Below are positions 47,641 through 60,598 of a stretch of DNA of 64,000 nt, in pieces. A program made the translations under genes and the position numbers. This stretch comes from Phallusia fumigata (taxonomy: Eukaryota; Chordata; Ascidiacea; Phlebobranchia; Ascidiidae): positions 10,635 to 74,634 of the forward strand of contig QXVZ01022462.1 in assembly GCA_008931825.1 (NCBI GenBank), in the 5' to 3' direction. The notes beneath the pieces were generated by a model. That model was not told where the DNA came from. It did not search any database and worked only from the letters and a program-made list of their open reading frames with translations. The stretch's first letter is position 1. Each line of letters starts with the position of its first letter.

Positions 47641-50600
47641 GTGGATTTTGCAAAAAACAGCCAACAGCAATACATGGGCCAAAGCTTAGCCTTTAGTCTA
47701 TTGCTAATTAGGCAGTTAAACGCAACATTAAAAGTCAACAGGTTTTAAATGCATTTGGCGTGTCTTTTGAAACCAAATTTTCTTGCGCATTTAGAATTTC
47801 TCCCTAACCGTGAATGAACCACAAACTAACATGATAAAATTCATATTTTCGAAAAGACAAGACGCTACTGCAATTTTCGTTCTCCTGACGATGTGGGTAG
47901 TATTAGCAAGTAAAATAAATAATTAAAAGTGGTACGCGCACCCAGTTTGAAGCGGCAATGAAAATCGTGCATGAAGCCTGACCTACTTAATATTAACTTC
48001 TAATGCAGTTTTGAAGTGTTTTACTTTGCTTGCAAAACTGACAATCATTGTTGAAATTTCTGTTGAAATCAGTTTTACCGGCATGATTTACACAGTTTAA
48101 GTCGGTAAAGTGGCTTCAAAATCAAAACTGTCGTGCTAAGCAAAACATGCAAATCATTGCATTTTTGTTTTAGAGAATTTAAAATTTTGATCTATTTTGT
48201 TTTAGTAAAATTAAAACAATTAAAAAAACAAATTTTGATCCTAAGCGCAATTGGTCCAATCTGGTAAATCAAGACTGCTGCACGAACGATCTTTTCAGTT
48301 CCTGCCATCCTAAAATCCTAATTAGGAAATACAGCCAGCGGGACATAATAGAAGATGACGTCAACCTGTTAGAGAGTGTGCGTAGAAATCGCCATTTTAG
48401 CTCGCCGCTGCGAAAACCTGGCAGACTTCAGATCGCGACGATACAAACACTCCACAAGCTAAACACAAAACGACTTGACTTTTACAAAGTCACTTGCGAC
48501 AGGAAGTAGTTTCTTCGATATAAGTTTTAAAACATAAAATTAAATGTCAACAATTGTCCCTATGTCAGATGCAAGGCAAAAAAGTATTTCACCACATTTA
48601 TACATGTCATTCATTTTGCTTTCACTAAATTGCCTCAAGAAAAAGTGATCAGATATAAGTCTTCGCTGTGCAAACAGACACAACGCGATCTTTTCACTTT
48701 CGTGCTTTAGGTAAACCGCCAAATCCAAAACATTTTAGGCTTCAAGCTCGTCGCGTGTGCAAAAGACCAAAAGCCTTTCTCGATATTTGCTTTAGGAACT
48801 GAAAAATTGTCACAAGAAAAACTATTAAACCAACTTTACACTTTGCAATATTGTGCATTCCTCACCTTTCCTAAAACCCCACTTTCTTGAAAAAGAAACA
48901 TGAAAGTCATGTTTAATGCACATCTACAAAACAAATTATCGCAATATTGACATAACTTTTGACGAAAATGTTAAAAATGCCATGATAATAACTTGCTTTT
49001 AGTTCAGATGGTTTCCAAATTTAAATTTCAAATTGGTAACAAATGTTAATTTAAGCTGATGGCCCACAAAAAATAATTGTTCCAACTCTAATATCTAATG
49101 TCAAAAGTTTTTATCAAGCCATATGATATTTGCTCAACACAGCAGTAAATTGAAAGCTAAAAAATGATCTTGTTTAAACAAATTATTTTTTAAATTTAGG
49201 AAAAACTCTGTTAATATTTGATCCCCTTTTGCAGTTATTTACACTGGTCTTTTATATGGGTCCAATGCACTTTTCGGATAAGAGAATGTGTCAAACAACA
49301 ATAGGATCAAATTTTAAAAATCAAGGGTGTATGTGCTTGAAAAAAGTAATATAGTGCCAAAATTTTTAGAGGATTTGGTGGTTGTAATTGTAAAAAACAA
49401 AATATATTGTAATTGAGGTGTTAATCATACAATGCAGAGCAACTACGCAATAAATTTTACGTTTTTTGCGTTATGCAGTAACCAATACACATCAAAAACG
49501 ATGTAGCCTATGTCTACCAAACACAAGACAAGGGTTACTTGGCACTCAAAAAACGAAATTTATTTTTAGTTAAAAAATTTTGCTCTACTGTCGTTTAAAT
49601 AATTACTTTCATAAACTAAGAATGACATGGCTGTCAATTCGTGTGGTAACATGTCTAAACAAATCCATCAATAGTTGAAAGATTTTACTTTGCCTCGGGC
49701 GATGTCAACCCACACCTGCGGTGCACTGTTTGCCACAGCTGCATTCGAGCCTGCAGGTTGCAGCATTGTTTTGGGGGTAAAGGCACCTTTTGCATTGCGC
49801 CAGTCACCAAAGGAACATTTCACAACCACAAAAAATATGCAGCTTTAAATCGCGGGAAAGAATGACGCTTGCTGAATCTCACACATATTTTTGTGTTAAT
49901 TTAAACACACTTTTATATTTTAAAAAAAAACAGCTTTAATAAAACTAAGCTAAATTACTTTAAAAATTTTAATCGCTTTGTAAAATTTTTGTTGTTTTGT
50001 ATTCTGTAAAACTTACTACAGTCCGAAAAACTGATAATGATTTTATAGTTTAGCACACACAAACACAGGAAATACCCTAAACTAAACAAATTCAGAATTT
50101 ATGTGCAAAATAGGAAGTGTGGAAATACATGTGGTGCGCTATGACGATTTTTCACTGTTTAACCTTTTCTACAGTTTTTTTGGTTTAGTTTACACAAGCA
50201 ACATAGTAAAAACTCTGAATAAAACTGAAAAAATAAAATGAAAATCACAAAATAAAAAATAAACTGAAAATCACAAAATAAATGGTTAAAATTGTAAACA
50301 TACGGCCTAAAAAGCCCTAATTCGTAGTATGTGTTTGTCGGCATTTAAACAAAAACTGTACTTCTCCACGTCAACAAGAATAATGTTTTACATTGTTTTG
50401 CGGTAGGCGTGGCTGGGTGCAATATTTTAAGTTAAAAAAATATTATTTTGCCTTTGGTAAACTTGGGCAAAAAAGATATTTAAAGATATTTTTTAAAGAT
50501 ATTAAAAAGATATTTTTTGAAAAGTCCAATTTTGAATAGTTTTCAATTGAAAAAATTGCGCCTAAAGTGTTTGAAATAGCGGTTTTTATTTCTAAGCTAA

Positions 50601-51093
50601 AGTTTACTTATGGTTTGTTTATTTGTTTATCTAATAGGTGCGTTAAAAGTTATTTAGCAGTTCTGGGATATATTCGCATCTGTTTCTAGTCTAAAATTCT
50701 AAACACACTTTCTGGTGAAATGTAAGATCCAATTTTGCATTGCAGTTAAATAAGATCCCATGAAAACTTTTGACTATAAGTGGACGGAAAATGTGCCACC
50801 GTAAAGTTAAGCAATAATTTTAGATTTTGTTCGATGTTTTTGGAGATGGCAAAACGCGTCAAATCCTAATGGTCGTGTTGCCTGTGCTAAACTCTAAGAA
50901 AATAGCCAAAAGCGGTTTAGTTAAGCGCGGTGACTTTAACTGCCTCGAGTAATATGCCGTTAGATAAAATTTACGCAAAACTTTACAATTCCGGTGCTGA
51001 CGTCCTATTAAATTCCTGCAGTAGCAATTCATCTAAAAGGCAAACTGCTACCTTGCCGATACCCGCTGAAGGAAAATCAGCAAAAGTGTGGAC
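47641..51093. other. Gene-poor, AT-rich region
   Basis: No exon is supported. One minus-strand segment near 49800-49680 reads CSFGDWRNAKGAF and is less AT-rich than its surroundings. It could be a scrap of a transposon-type zinc-finger protein, but it is too short to call. Confidence 0.4.
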
Positions 51094-54000
51094 TTAAAAA
51101 AGGTTGGTAAAAAGTAAATGAAATGCAAAGAACACGAAATGGCTACATAGAAATGTGCAGACCTAAATACCATCAAGAATGGCATATGGGTTTTAGCAAT
51201 GGAAAGCTACTGACGCCAACCGTTTATTTTATTGCGGGTTTTAGTATATGTGTTTTTAAACCCAATTCAAAAATCTGTCTTTGCTGCTTGACGATTAGAA
51301 ATTTTATTGGTTCACAAAACACAAAAATCCGTAACCTTTATCGCTACAGGGAAATTTTTTGTCAGTCGAAAAAATAAATTATTTATTAGAAGGTATATGT
51401 CTTGAGTTCGTTTTTTTTTGTGTTTGATATTTTGATTAAGCGTTTTCCAGAATCAACCTTAAGTCGTACAAACCATTGCATTTGGGTTAACTGTTATTTA
51501 CAAATAATGCATTTTCCTATTTTGTGGTCAGAACCGGGTCTTAGTCTAAAATTATGATTTATATGTTCACAAAAAGTTTACAATAAACTTAACGACTCAA
51601 TAAAATAAAATGCAACTGCATACGATTTTGCGGTAAATGCCAAGCCTAAATGTTTCTTACTAACCTTGGTCGCCATTTTGTGCACTTAAACTTTAATATT
51701 TTTACAAATAGAGTTGCATATTCAATTTAGTTTATGTAACGGTGGTTATTTGATTAACGAGGGTAAAGATTTTTGTTAACTGTTGTTTTTTGGTGAAAAT
51801 TAATGAAGAAAATGTTGTGGAAGGTGACACGTCGCAGTAAATTAACCCACTTGTGAAAATTAGACATTGTGATCAACAATTATAAACACTGTTTAGTTAA
51901 ACTTATATGTGGAGTCTGTTATGGCAGAGTTAAAGAATTCATGTACTCTTGCTTAATTTGCATGCTTGAACTGTTTGGGAGTAGAAGTAGAAGTAAAGCT
52001 ACCTTTTTTGTGCGGGAAGCAAATCTTAGCAATTTTTAATGAAAATGCTCAAAACATGCCTCCCAGACTCCTTCCTTCAGGCAACACACGCGACTGGAAG
52101 AAGTACTGCAAGAGTTTATCGCTTTTACGCAGCGACTTATTTGAATTTAATTGCTTATTTCTGCCGCGTTTGCGCACAACCTAGGCCGCCGAAATCGTCT
52201 CGACAACTTTTTTCAAATTGCGTTTTTCAATGATTTGCGAAAGATGATCTGGTTCGGGGGATAAGGCTTTACTTTACCAAATGTAGAGGGTTGCGCGTCT
52301 GTACTTAGTCTATTTTATAAAACAAAACAGCGTACAAAACACATTGTCTTCACTATAAAACTGTGAATAACTGTATTTTCAAATTGTTCAATTGCAATTG
52401 GCGCGATTTTCCCGCACGGTTGGTAAAAAACGATTTATTGGCAAGCAACCTGCACAAAATGTAAAAAAGATAATAATCAAAGTCAAAAAAAGGGCAAAAA
52501 CTTTGTTTTTTTAAGCAAAGCCTACGGGCCGGCTATGTGCAGATAATTATGGTGTTATAATTGGGGCGACTAAAGATCTAACAAGGCTTTAACAATTCCT
52601 TTTTGTTTTAGTAAGTGATGAGTCTGTAGCAAATAGTTTTTTGTTTCAAAACAAACCAGCATTAAAAAAATTACAAAACGGCATTCGGATTTAAACCTCA
52701 CGGTTGAAAATACACCAAGATAAAATAAATGTTGGAAACAGTGATTAAAGACGCAGCCGACGGACGCCTAACGATTAGTGCGGACGGATAACTATAACCA
52801 GAGCAACTGAGAGTATCACTGGAGAAGCGAGCGGCGCGAATGGCAACACGACTGGGTTGGTCAGGATGGGTGGATACCAGCCGGTTGAAAAAGGAAAATA
52901 GGTAAAGGAAGATGTAAGTGTGGAATTAAAAAAGGTTGGTAAAAAGTAAATGAAATGCAAAGAACACGAAATGGCTACATAGAAATGTGCAGACCTAAAT
53001 ACCATCAAGAATGGCATATGGGTTTTAGCAATGGAAAGCTACTGACGCCAACCGTTTATTTTATTGCGGGTTTTAGTATATGTGTTTTTAAACCCAATTC
53101 AAAAATCTGTCTTTGCTGCTTGACGATTAGAAATTTTATTGGTTCACAAAACACAAAAATCCGTAACCTTTATCGCTACAGGGAAATTTTTTGTCAGTCG
53201 AAAAAATAAATTATTTATTAGAAGGTATATGTCTTGAGTTCGTTTTTTTTTGTGTTTGATATTTTGATTAAGCGTTTTCCAGAATCAACCTTAAGTCGTA
53301 CAAACCATTGCATTTGGGTTAACTGTTATTTACAAATAATGCATTTTCCTATTTTGTGGTCAGAACCGGGTCTTAGTCTAAAATTATGATTTATATGTTC
53401 ACAAAAAGTTTACAATAAACTTAACGACTCAATAAAATAAAATGCAACTGCATACGATTTTGCGGTAAATGCCAAGCCTAAATGTTTCTTACTAACCTTG
53501 GTCGCCATTTTGTGCACTTAAACTTTAATATTTTTACAAATAGAGTTGCATATTCAATTTAGTTTATGTAACGGTGGTTATTTGATTAACGAGGGTAAAG
53601 ATTTTTGTNTGGTTAGAACCGGGTCTTAGTCTAAAAATATGATTTATATGTTCACAAAAAGTTTACAATAAACTTAACAACTCAATAAAATGAACAAAAT
53701 GCAACTGCATACAATTTTGCAGTAAATGCCAAGCCTAAAATGCTTCTTACTAACCTTGGTCGCCATTTTGTGCACTTCAAATTAAATATTATTAACAAAT
53801 AGAGTTGCGTATTCAATGTTGTTCATATAACGGTGGTTTTTGATTAATCAGGGTAAAGGTTCTGGGTAACTGTTGTTTTTTTGTGAAAATTATTGAAGAA
53901 AATTGGGAAAGGTGACATGTCGCAGTAAATTAACCTACTTGTGAAAATTAGACATTGTGATCAACAATTATAAACACTGGGTTGCTACACTTATATGTGG

Positions 54001-56560
54001 AGTCTGTTATGGCAGAGAATTTAAGAATTCATGTACTCTTGCTTAATTCGCATATTTGAACTGTGTGGGAGTAAAAGTAGAAGTGAAACTACCTTTTTTG
54101 TGCAGGAAGCAAATCTTAGCGATTCTTGACGAAAATATCTAAACCTCCCAGACTCCTTTCTTTAGTCAACCCACTCGACTGAAAGAAGTACTGCAAGATT
54201 TTATTTCCATGATCGCTTATACGCAGCAACTATTTGAAGTTGAACGAGGTCAATTTTCGCTTGCTTATTTCTGCCGCGTTCACGCACAACCTAGGCCGCC
54301 GAAATTGCCTCGACCAATTTAGAGTTTGCGTTTTTTAGTGATTTGCGAGGAAAAAGAATTTCTGGTTCTGGCGATAACGCCTGTCTTTACCTAATGCGGA
54401 TGGCTGTAATTCAGTACTTTGTCCTTTTTATGACATATATTGGGTGCAAAATAAACTTTTGTCTTTAATACAAAAATACTTACAAAACTATTTTAAATTG
54501 TTCAATTGCGATTGCCGCGATTTTCCCGCACGTTCGTTGAAAAACGATTTATTGACAAGCAAACTGCATAAAATGTAAAAAAGATAATAATATATTTGGG
54601 GCCACTAAAGTTCCAACAAGGCTTTTAGCAAAATCTGTTTTTTAATAAGTGTTTGGTTTGTGGCAAATAGATTCTTGTTTTACAACAAATCAGCATTTAA
54701 ACAAACAGCAAACGGCATTTGGATATGCAACTAGTAGCCATACCATTGTTTGAAATTAATTTGTCAACCTTGTGGTGATTGCGTACCAAAGTTGAAACCA
54801 AGTTATCATTGTGGAGTCACAGTTGGGTTGTTATGTTACAAACTGTGCCTATACACGCCATTTGCGAATGCTGTACTTTCCCCGCTGGGCACCTGTTTGC
54901 TTGATTAAAACTATGGTGCTCAATACGGCTGCTTTGTGTTTTTATTATTATGTATATTTTGCCCCAAAACCTAGTTTATTTTCCGAAAATATAACGTTTT
55001 TTTCTCCAACTTTTGACAGAATTGGGTTGTGGTCTAAAATATGAAATAAATGTTTATGAAATGAATAAATTGCAACTGCATACGATTTTGCGGTAAATGC
55101 CAAGCCTAAATGTTTCTTAGTAACCTTGGTCGCCATTTTGTGCACTTAAACTTTGATATTTTTACAAATAGAGTTGCATATTCAATGTTGTTCATATAAC
55201 GGTGGTTATTTGATTAACGAGGGTAAAGGTTTTTGTTAACTGTTGTTTTTTGGTGAAAATTAATGAAGAAAATGTTGTGGAAGGTGACACGTCGCAGTAA
55301 ATTAACCCACTTGTGAAAATTGGACATTGTGATCAACAATTATAAACACAGTGTAGTAATGTGGAGTCTGTTATGGCAGAGTTAAAGAATTCATGTACTC
55401 TTGCTTAATTTGCATGCTTGAACTGTGTGGGAGTAAAAATAAAAGTAAAACTACCTTTTTTATGCGGGAAGCAAATCTAAGCAATTTTTAATGAAAATGC
55501 TCAAAACATGCCTCCCAGACTCCTTCCTTCAAGCAACACACTCGACTGGAAGAAGTACTGCAAGAGTTTATTTCTTTATGTCGCTTTTACGCAGCGACTT
55601 ATTGAATTTAATTGCTTATTTCTGCCGCGTTTGCGCACAACCTAGGCCGCCGAAATCGTCTCGACAACTTTTTTCAAATTGCGTTTTTTTTGAAAGATGA
55701 TCTGGTTCGGGGGATAAGGCTTTACTTTACCAAATGTAGAGGGTTGCGCGTCTGTACTTAGTCTATTTTATAAAACAAAACAGCGTACAAAACACATTGT
55801 CTTCACTATAAAACTGTGAATAACTGTATTTTCAAATTGTTCAATTGCAATTGGCGCGATTTTCCCGCACGGATGTGAAAAAACGATTTATTGGCAAGCA
55901 ACCTGCACAAAATGTATAAAAGGTAATAATCAAAGTTAAAAGGCGCAAAAACTTTGTTTTTTTAAGCAAAGCCTACGGGCCGGCTATGTGCAGATAATTA
56001 TGGTGTTATAATTGGGGCGACTAAAGATGTAACAAGGCTTTAACAATTCCTTTTTTGTTTTAGTAAGTGATGAGTCTGTAGCAAATAGTTTTTTGTTTCA
56101 AAACAAACCAGCATTAAAAAAATTACAAAACGGCATTTGGATTTAAACCTCACGGTTGAAAATACACCAAGATAAAATAAATGTTGGAAACAATGATTAA
56201 AGACGCAACCGACGGACGCCTAACGATTAGTGCGGACGGATAACTATAACCAGAGCAACTGAGAGTATCACTGGAGAAGAGAGCGGCGCGAATGGCAACA
56301 CGACTGGGTTGGTCAAGATAGGTGGATACCAGCCGGTTGAAAAAGGAAGATAGGTAAAAACGACCACGGAAAAAGAAGTCCTACTAAACCTTCACTGCTG
56401 GATATTTTATTGCTTGTTTTCAAACTGTAGTGCTCAAAACGACCGCTTTGTGTTTTTATTTGTACGTTTTGCCCAAAGCCTTAGATAATTTTTGCTTTTA
56501 AAATAAGTATCACAGACTTATTAGGTTTTAGAAGGCTGTACTGTACAAACCCAAGCGACT
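51094..56560. repeat. Tandem array of ~1.8-kb units
   Basis: 51094-51776 recurs almost exactly at 52926-53608 (offset 1832). The segment from about 51526 to 52915 recurs at about 53615-54730 (clearly diverged) and at about 55030-56360 (very close to the first). Landmarks repeated in each unit are GGTCGCCATTTTGTGCACTT, GGAGTCTGTTATGGCAGAG, CCTCCCAGACTCCTT, CAACCTAGGCCGCCGAAAT and, in units 1 and 3, TAACGATTAGTGCGGACGGA. The open frames at 51123, 52039, 52955 and 55491 lie inside the repeats and are not conserved between diverged units, so I treat the unit as noncoding. It is not assigned to a known element. An N at 53609 sits at a unit boundary. Confidence 0.8.
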
Positions 56561-57282
56561 TTAGAATTGTCATTGGAAGAAGATTTCTAAACATTATGCG
56601 GAAAGTTAAAGCATGACAATGTATCCCATGCCGACTGAAATTTGATGACAAATCTTTCGTTTTGTAGAACAGTAAGTAGTGTGTTTTTTTGCTTTTATAT
56701 TTGAGTCGACAAGTTGGTAATTTAAAGGGAGATTGTGCGCGCAGAGTTGCTAAAAGTCAAATTTGGTACAAACTTAGTTCGTGAAGCTATACATAGTTTG
56801 GTTTGAAATAAAATGTATTTTTACTGTGCATTTTGACAAATATAAATTTGAAAATTAAATATTTTTGCAGATAATTTTAACAAAATTTTGTTTTCTGTTC
56901 TTGTTTCTGTATTTTTGGTAACAAATGCGGCAAAACAAAATGGCAGGTAAAAATATTTTTGCGTTAAACCGAAAATGACTTACTGGTGCATTAAAGATTG
57001 AGCATAAGAATTGTAAATTGCATTTAAAACATGTGGTAGGTCACGTTATGGGTTTGTAAAATTGTTTTATTAGTTTAACACCAAAAACTCAGAGGTTGCT
57101 ATATTAGGAGTTCCAAACGCGTAAGTTTTGGACGTAGTTTGACTTTTTTCTTACGTTTCGGATGTAGAGGGGAATACACAATCTAGAACGCGGCATAAAC
57201 GTTCTATCTTGCCGGAACAATTATCTTATCTTATGTTTAGATTTGGTGTTTATTCTTATTTTTCAATAATTTCTAAAACGTT

Positions 57283-58170
57283 ATGTCGACGTCGTTTAGT
57301 AATAAATGCTCGCACAGTTTTATTGCAAAAAAAAACAATGAAATAACAGCTTTGCAAAACGTCGTCTTTCAAGAAAAAGAATTTAGCTGGTAAGTGAAAC
57401 CTGCAATACTAATATTTAATAAGTTGTGGAAGTGGGCAAGCATAAAAATTTATAATTTTTACAACATGGGTGTTAAACTAAAATTGTCCTGTATGAAACA
57501 CCAGCAAATAATTGCAATGGGGCTATACTTGCGATTTATTATTTATTTGTAAATTAGTCGTTTGCAAGAAAACAATGTTTTGCAAAGTAACTTTACAATG
57601 TCAGGGCAATAGGGATCTAGGTGAGTATTTTTTATTTTGATGTTACATTTTTGGGCAAAAGTTGTGTTAAAAATGGCGCGCGGATTGATCAAACGCTAGG
57701 TTCGAAAAACGTTAGGTTTTATTAAATCTCTTTCCCCTTTGTAAATACGATTACGAAAAAATAATATTGGCAAATGATGTGGTTGATTTTTGAAAACGGT
57801 GCTATTCTGGAAATGATTAACCACATGCATGGCTACTAAATAACAATTGGAAAAGGGGTGTCTAATACGTTTATGCTGTGAAGAAATTATGACAAAAAAT
57901 GCCAAAACAGGAGACAGGGATGCAAACTTGTTTGCCCAATGTGCTTTAAAACAAGGCAATTTTGGGTCGCGAGTCCCCCAGAATTAGTGTTACATTTACA
58001 CCAAATGTACTTTTTTGTCTTTTGACACGTAAATGCCCGAAGTACAGTTAGATGTTTCTAGAGTGCCAGCAGTTGTCAGCAACTTTGAAAAATGCCATTT
58101 GTGTTTTTCAGATGAGGAAGGATCTGAAATTGTCCAAAACCTGACCGACTGGCAGATGAAAAGTGCGGTA
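57283..58170 (+). other. Possible small multi-exon gene or transposon-derived exons
   Basis: An ATG frame at 57283-57389 (MSTSFSNKCSHSFIAKK at the start, FQEKEFSW before a TG|GTAAGTG donor) and an ATG frame at 58032-58169 (MPEVQLDVSRVPAVVSNFEK, CHLCFSDEEG, then a GCG|GTATGC donor) look coding. The second has a CxxC followed by acidic residues, as at the N-terminus of several transposon-derived proteins. No link between the two was established and no function is assigned. Confidence 0.3.
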
Positions 58171-58541
58171 TGCTTGTGAATATGTTTTGGAAAAGAATGT
58201 GCACAAAAAGTGCGCTAACATTCCGGGCCTTGCAGATTTTCGTAAAAGATGTGAACAAAATATACGCTCACATTCCGGCCTGTGCTAATCTAATGTCATT
58301 GAAGTAAATATCTACTGCAACAAAAAAGGAAATTAGGCGTTGAAAATTCTATTTAGTTGGTCATAGTGTGTTTGGAATATCACTATGTTCTCATATCGAG
58401 TTTTTTAGTTTTAAAAGTCAGATTTTTTATTCTGGTGCCTTATTTGTTAATTTCCTTAATCAACGTAATGCGCCACAAACAAAAACTACTAGATATGGGT
58501 GGCCTTTGCGATGTTGGCACATATTGTAGTTTTTTTAATTT

Positions 58542-58645
58542 TAGTATTTTTACTTTTTACTTTTTTATTTTTTTTATTTTTTTTTCTTTTTTTTCTTTTT
58601 TTTATTTTTTCCTCTTTTTTCCCCTTTTTTTCTTTTTCCAAAATA
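58542..58645. repeat. T-rich low-complexity tract
   Basis: About 100 bases of almost pure T with scattered C and A. The plus-strand open frame here (FFIFFSFF-type) is an artefact of composition. Confidence 0.9.
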
Positions 58646-59581
58646 TTACGTCCAAATGTTTGATTCAACGTTCGTTGCTTTTTTACATTTAAAACCTTTG
58701 TTTGCCAATTATATTTTCAAAGGGAACAACCTTATTATTTAAGTTGCAAACGTTTATATGCCCTTTTACTAACAAACAAAACAATAAACTAACGCATTTA
58801 TGAATTTACTTCGTGTCGTCACGTTTAACAAAGCTCCTTTTTGTGGTCGTAAATAAATCGTTCATCCCTGATGAGTTTATCTGATTTTAGCCTGATTACA
58901 TATTTACTCACAGGACACGTGATGGGGGCGTGTTTCGATTGTTTAACTACTCAGCAAAACCAAGCTTGTTTTGTATAGCCTCGGGTAACAAAACAATCAG
59001 ATAGTGCCAATCTGCAGACTGAGGTTGTTGTTGTAACGGCGATTTAAGCAAACGTCAAGTTAGCTCTGTTCTAGCTGTCAGCGCGAAAAAAGCCACTTAC
59101 TTAGTGGCAACTTTCTGGAATTTAATCGTTTCCTTTCTAGGGAAGAAAAAAAACTAATTGGGAACGACAAACACGGTTTATAGAAAAACGAGTTTTTTTT
59201 AACGTTTCACACGACAGCACAAATCCACAATATACAGATAAAGTATGGGTGTCTTCTTGACACGCTAACAAACGCACAAAAAATTTTACCAACCGTGTTT
59301 CTGTTTTAATATTTGGTTATCGAAAAAATATGATCATTCTATCCTTTGGTTTTTGCGGGGCACCGTTGGATCATAAAAAAAACTGCTCAATATTATCACA
59401 GAAAAAGGTTTATTGTAGGTTACGCTGTGTGTTCTAAAGAAACACTTTTAATGTTTTAGCCAAACACTCACGTGCTTGTCTGATCCCACGATGCGAAGTC
59501 AGCCAACCGCCGCCGGTCGCATACATTCCGAGAAAATGTCACGAAAATTATCCTTAATCATTTCTTAAACTTTGGTCTCAG

Positions 59582-59899
59582 TGCAAACAGATCGGGTCTG
59601 ATATATTCAAAGTACAAAACCAATTGTTTGTTGCATTGAATACAGCGAATGTTTGTGGTGGTGGAGCGTTGGTAAAGAAGCGTGTGCTTTCCAAAACAAT
59701 GCTCTGCAAGATTAACCACATCGTCGTTTTGCATCCCGGGGATACGTGAGTGGCGCCCGGTAAATAATGTCGGACTTTTTTCAGCGAATACATCCTGTGG
59801 GATGGGACATTACTGCCTCCAACGACGATTTTTTGCACAACCATCATCCCACTGAGGGCTGACCCCAAAATGGTGACGTATAGACTTATCTATGTTTAA
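59582..59899 (+). other. Two terminal exons of an unknown gene, possibly beta-sandwich ligand (locus J)
   Basis: Exon 59582-59745 (acceptor TTGGTCTCAG, donor ATAC|GTGAGT) has FKVQNQLFVALNTANVCGGG, then VKKRV and HIVVLHPGDT. A 39-bp intron follows, then exon 59785-59899 (acceptor TTTTTTCAG) with LWDGTLLPPTTIFCTTI and a TAA. Phase joins. The pattern of a beta-strand, xxLxxGD and a final aromatic strand is what TNF and C1q-type C-termini look like. The last exon matches locus F (GTSLPPAVVFFSTI) at about 78% over 45 nt. Upstream exons were not found; family assignment is tentative. Confidence 0.45.
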
Positions 59900-60293
59900 A
59901 AAATGCTTTTGGTTTTGTGCATCCGCATAACAGTTGATTTCCAATTCAAGCTTAATTTCCAGTTTTGTTTATTCTACTTTGTGCTGCTTAAAACAGTTTT
60001 GAGTTGTTAAACCATTACAGACACCTTCAAATACAAGATTATTCGAGTCAATCTACGACCAGAATGATTGACATGTTAACACATAGGAAGTTTATGCGTT
60101 AAAGTCATTTAGTATCCCTCGAAGCACGGGGAATTTTTTGCCTTTTCGCTCAAATTTTAGAGAGGGAAAAATGGTCCAGAGATTCTTAACATGAAAAGCC
60201 TTCAAATTACAACTTTGTACTCGGTTAGTTACAAACAAGCGAAAAAAAGCATATTCTAAACGTTTTCACTTTACTCTATATTACCAGAGGATA
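59900..60293. other. Spacer, nothing recognised
   Basis: No gene is supported. Confidence 0.4.
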
Positions 60294-60590
60294 TAGGGTT
60301 GCCAACCGTCCTTTATTTCAAAGGACAGTCTTTTTTCAGCTTTATTTTTCTTGTATTTGTCATTTTGAAATCGTTTTGACTGGTAGTTTAATGAGACACA
60401 CAAAGCACCAAAACAGATGTGTCGTTTTATACAACAAAGTACGTAGTGATGACGTTCTTCACAAAAAAAAACGTAATCTGTTATGAAAGAAATGCAGAAA
60501 ATATTAGTTGGGAAGTGTTTTCAAGATATGAAAAAATATCAATCAAGTTTTCATGTCCTTTATTGTAGCCTAACAGAGTTGGCAACCCTA
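60294..60590. mobile_element. hAT-type MITE (297 bp) with perfect 8-bp target duplication
   Basis: Ends TAGGGTTGCCAACCGTCC and reverse-complement TAGGGTTGCCAACTCTG are inverted repeats, with further internal complementarity (TCCTTTATT in left and right subterminal parts). AGAGGATA occurs on both sides (60286-60293 and 60591-60598). Nonautonomous and, from the perfect duplication, relatively young. Confidence 0.93.
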
Positions 60591-60598
60591 AGAGGATA

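Noticed and set aside
51123-53209. Identical 84-codon open frames at 51123 and 52955
   Set aside because: They are identical because the underlying DNA block is duplicated within the tandem array; the product has no recognisable features and the diverged units lack it.
58357-58692. 111-codon frame rich in phenylalanine
   Set aside because: It is produced by the T-rich tract at 58542-58645.
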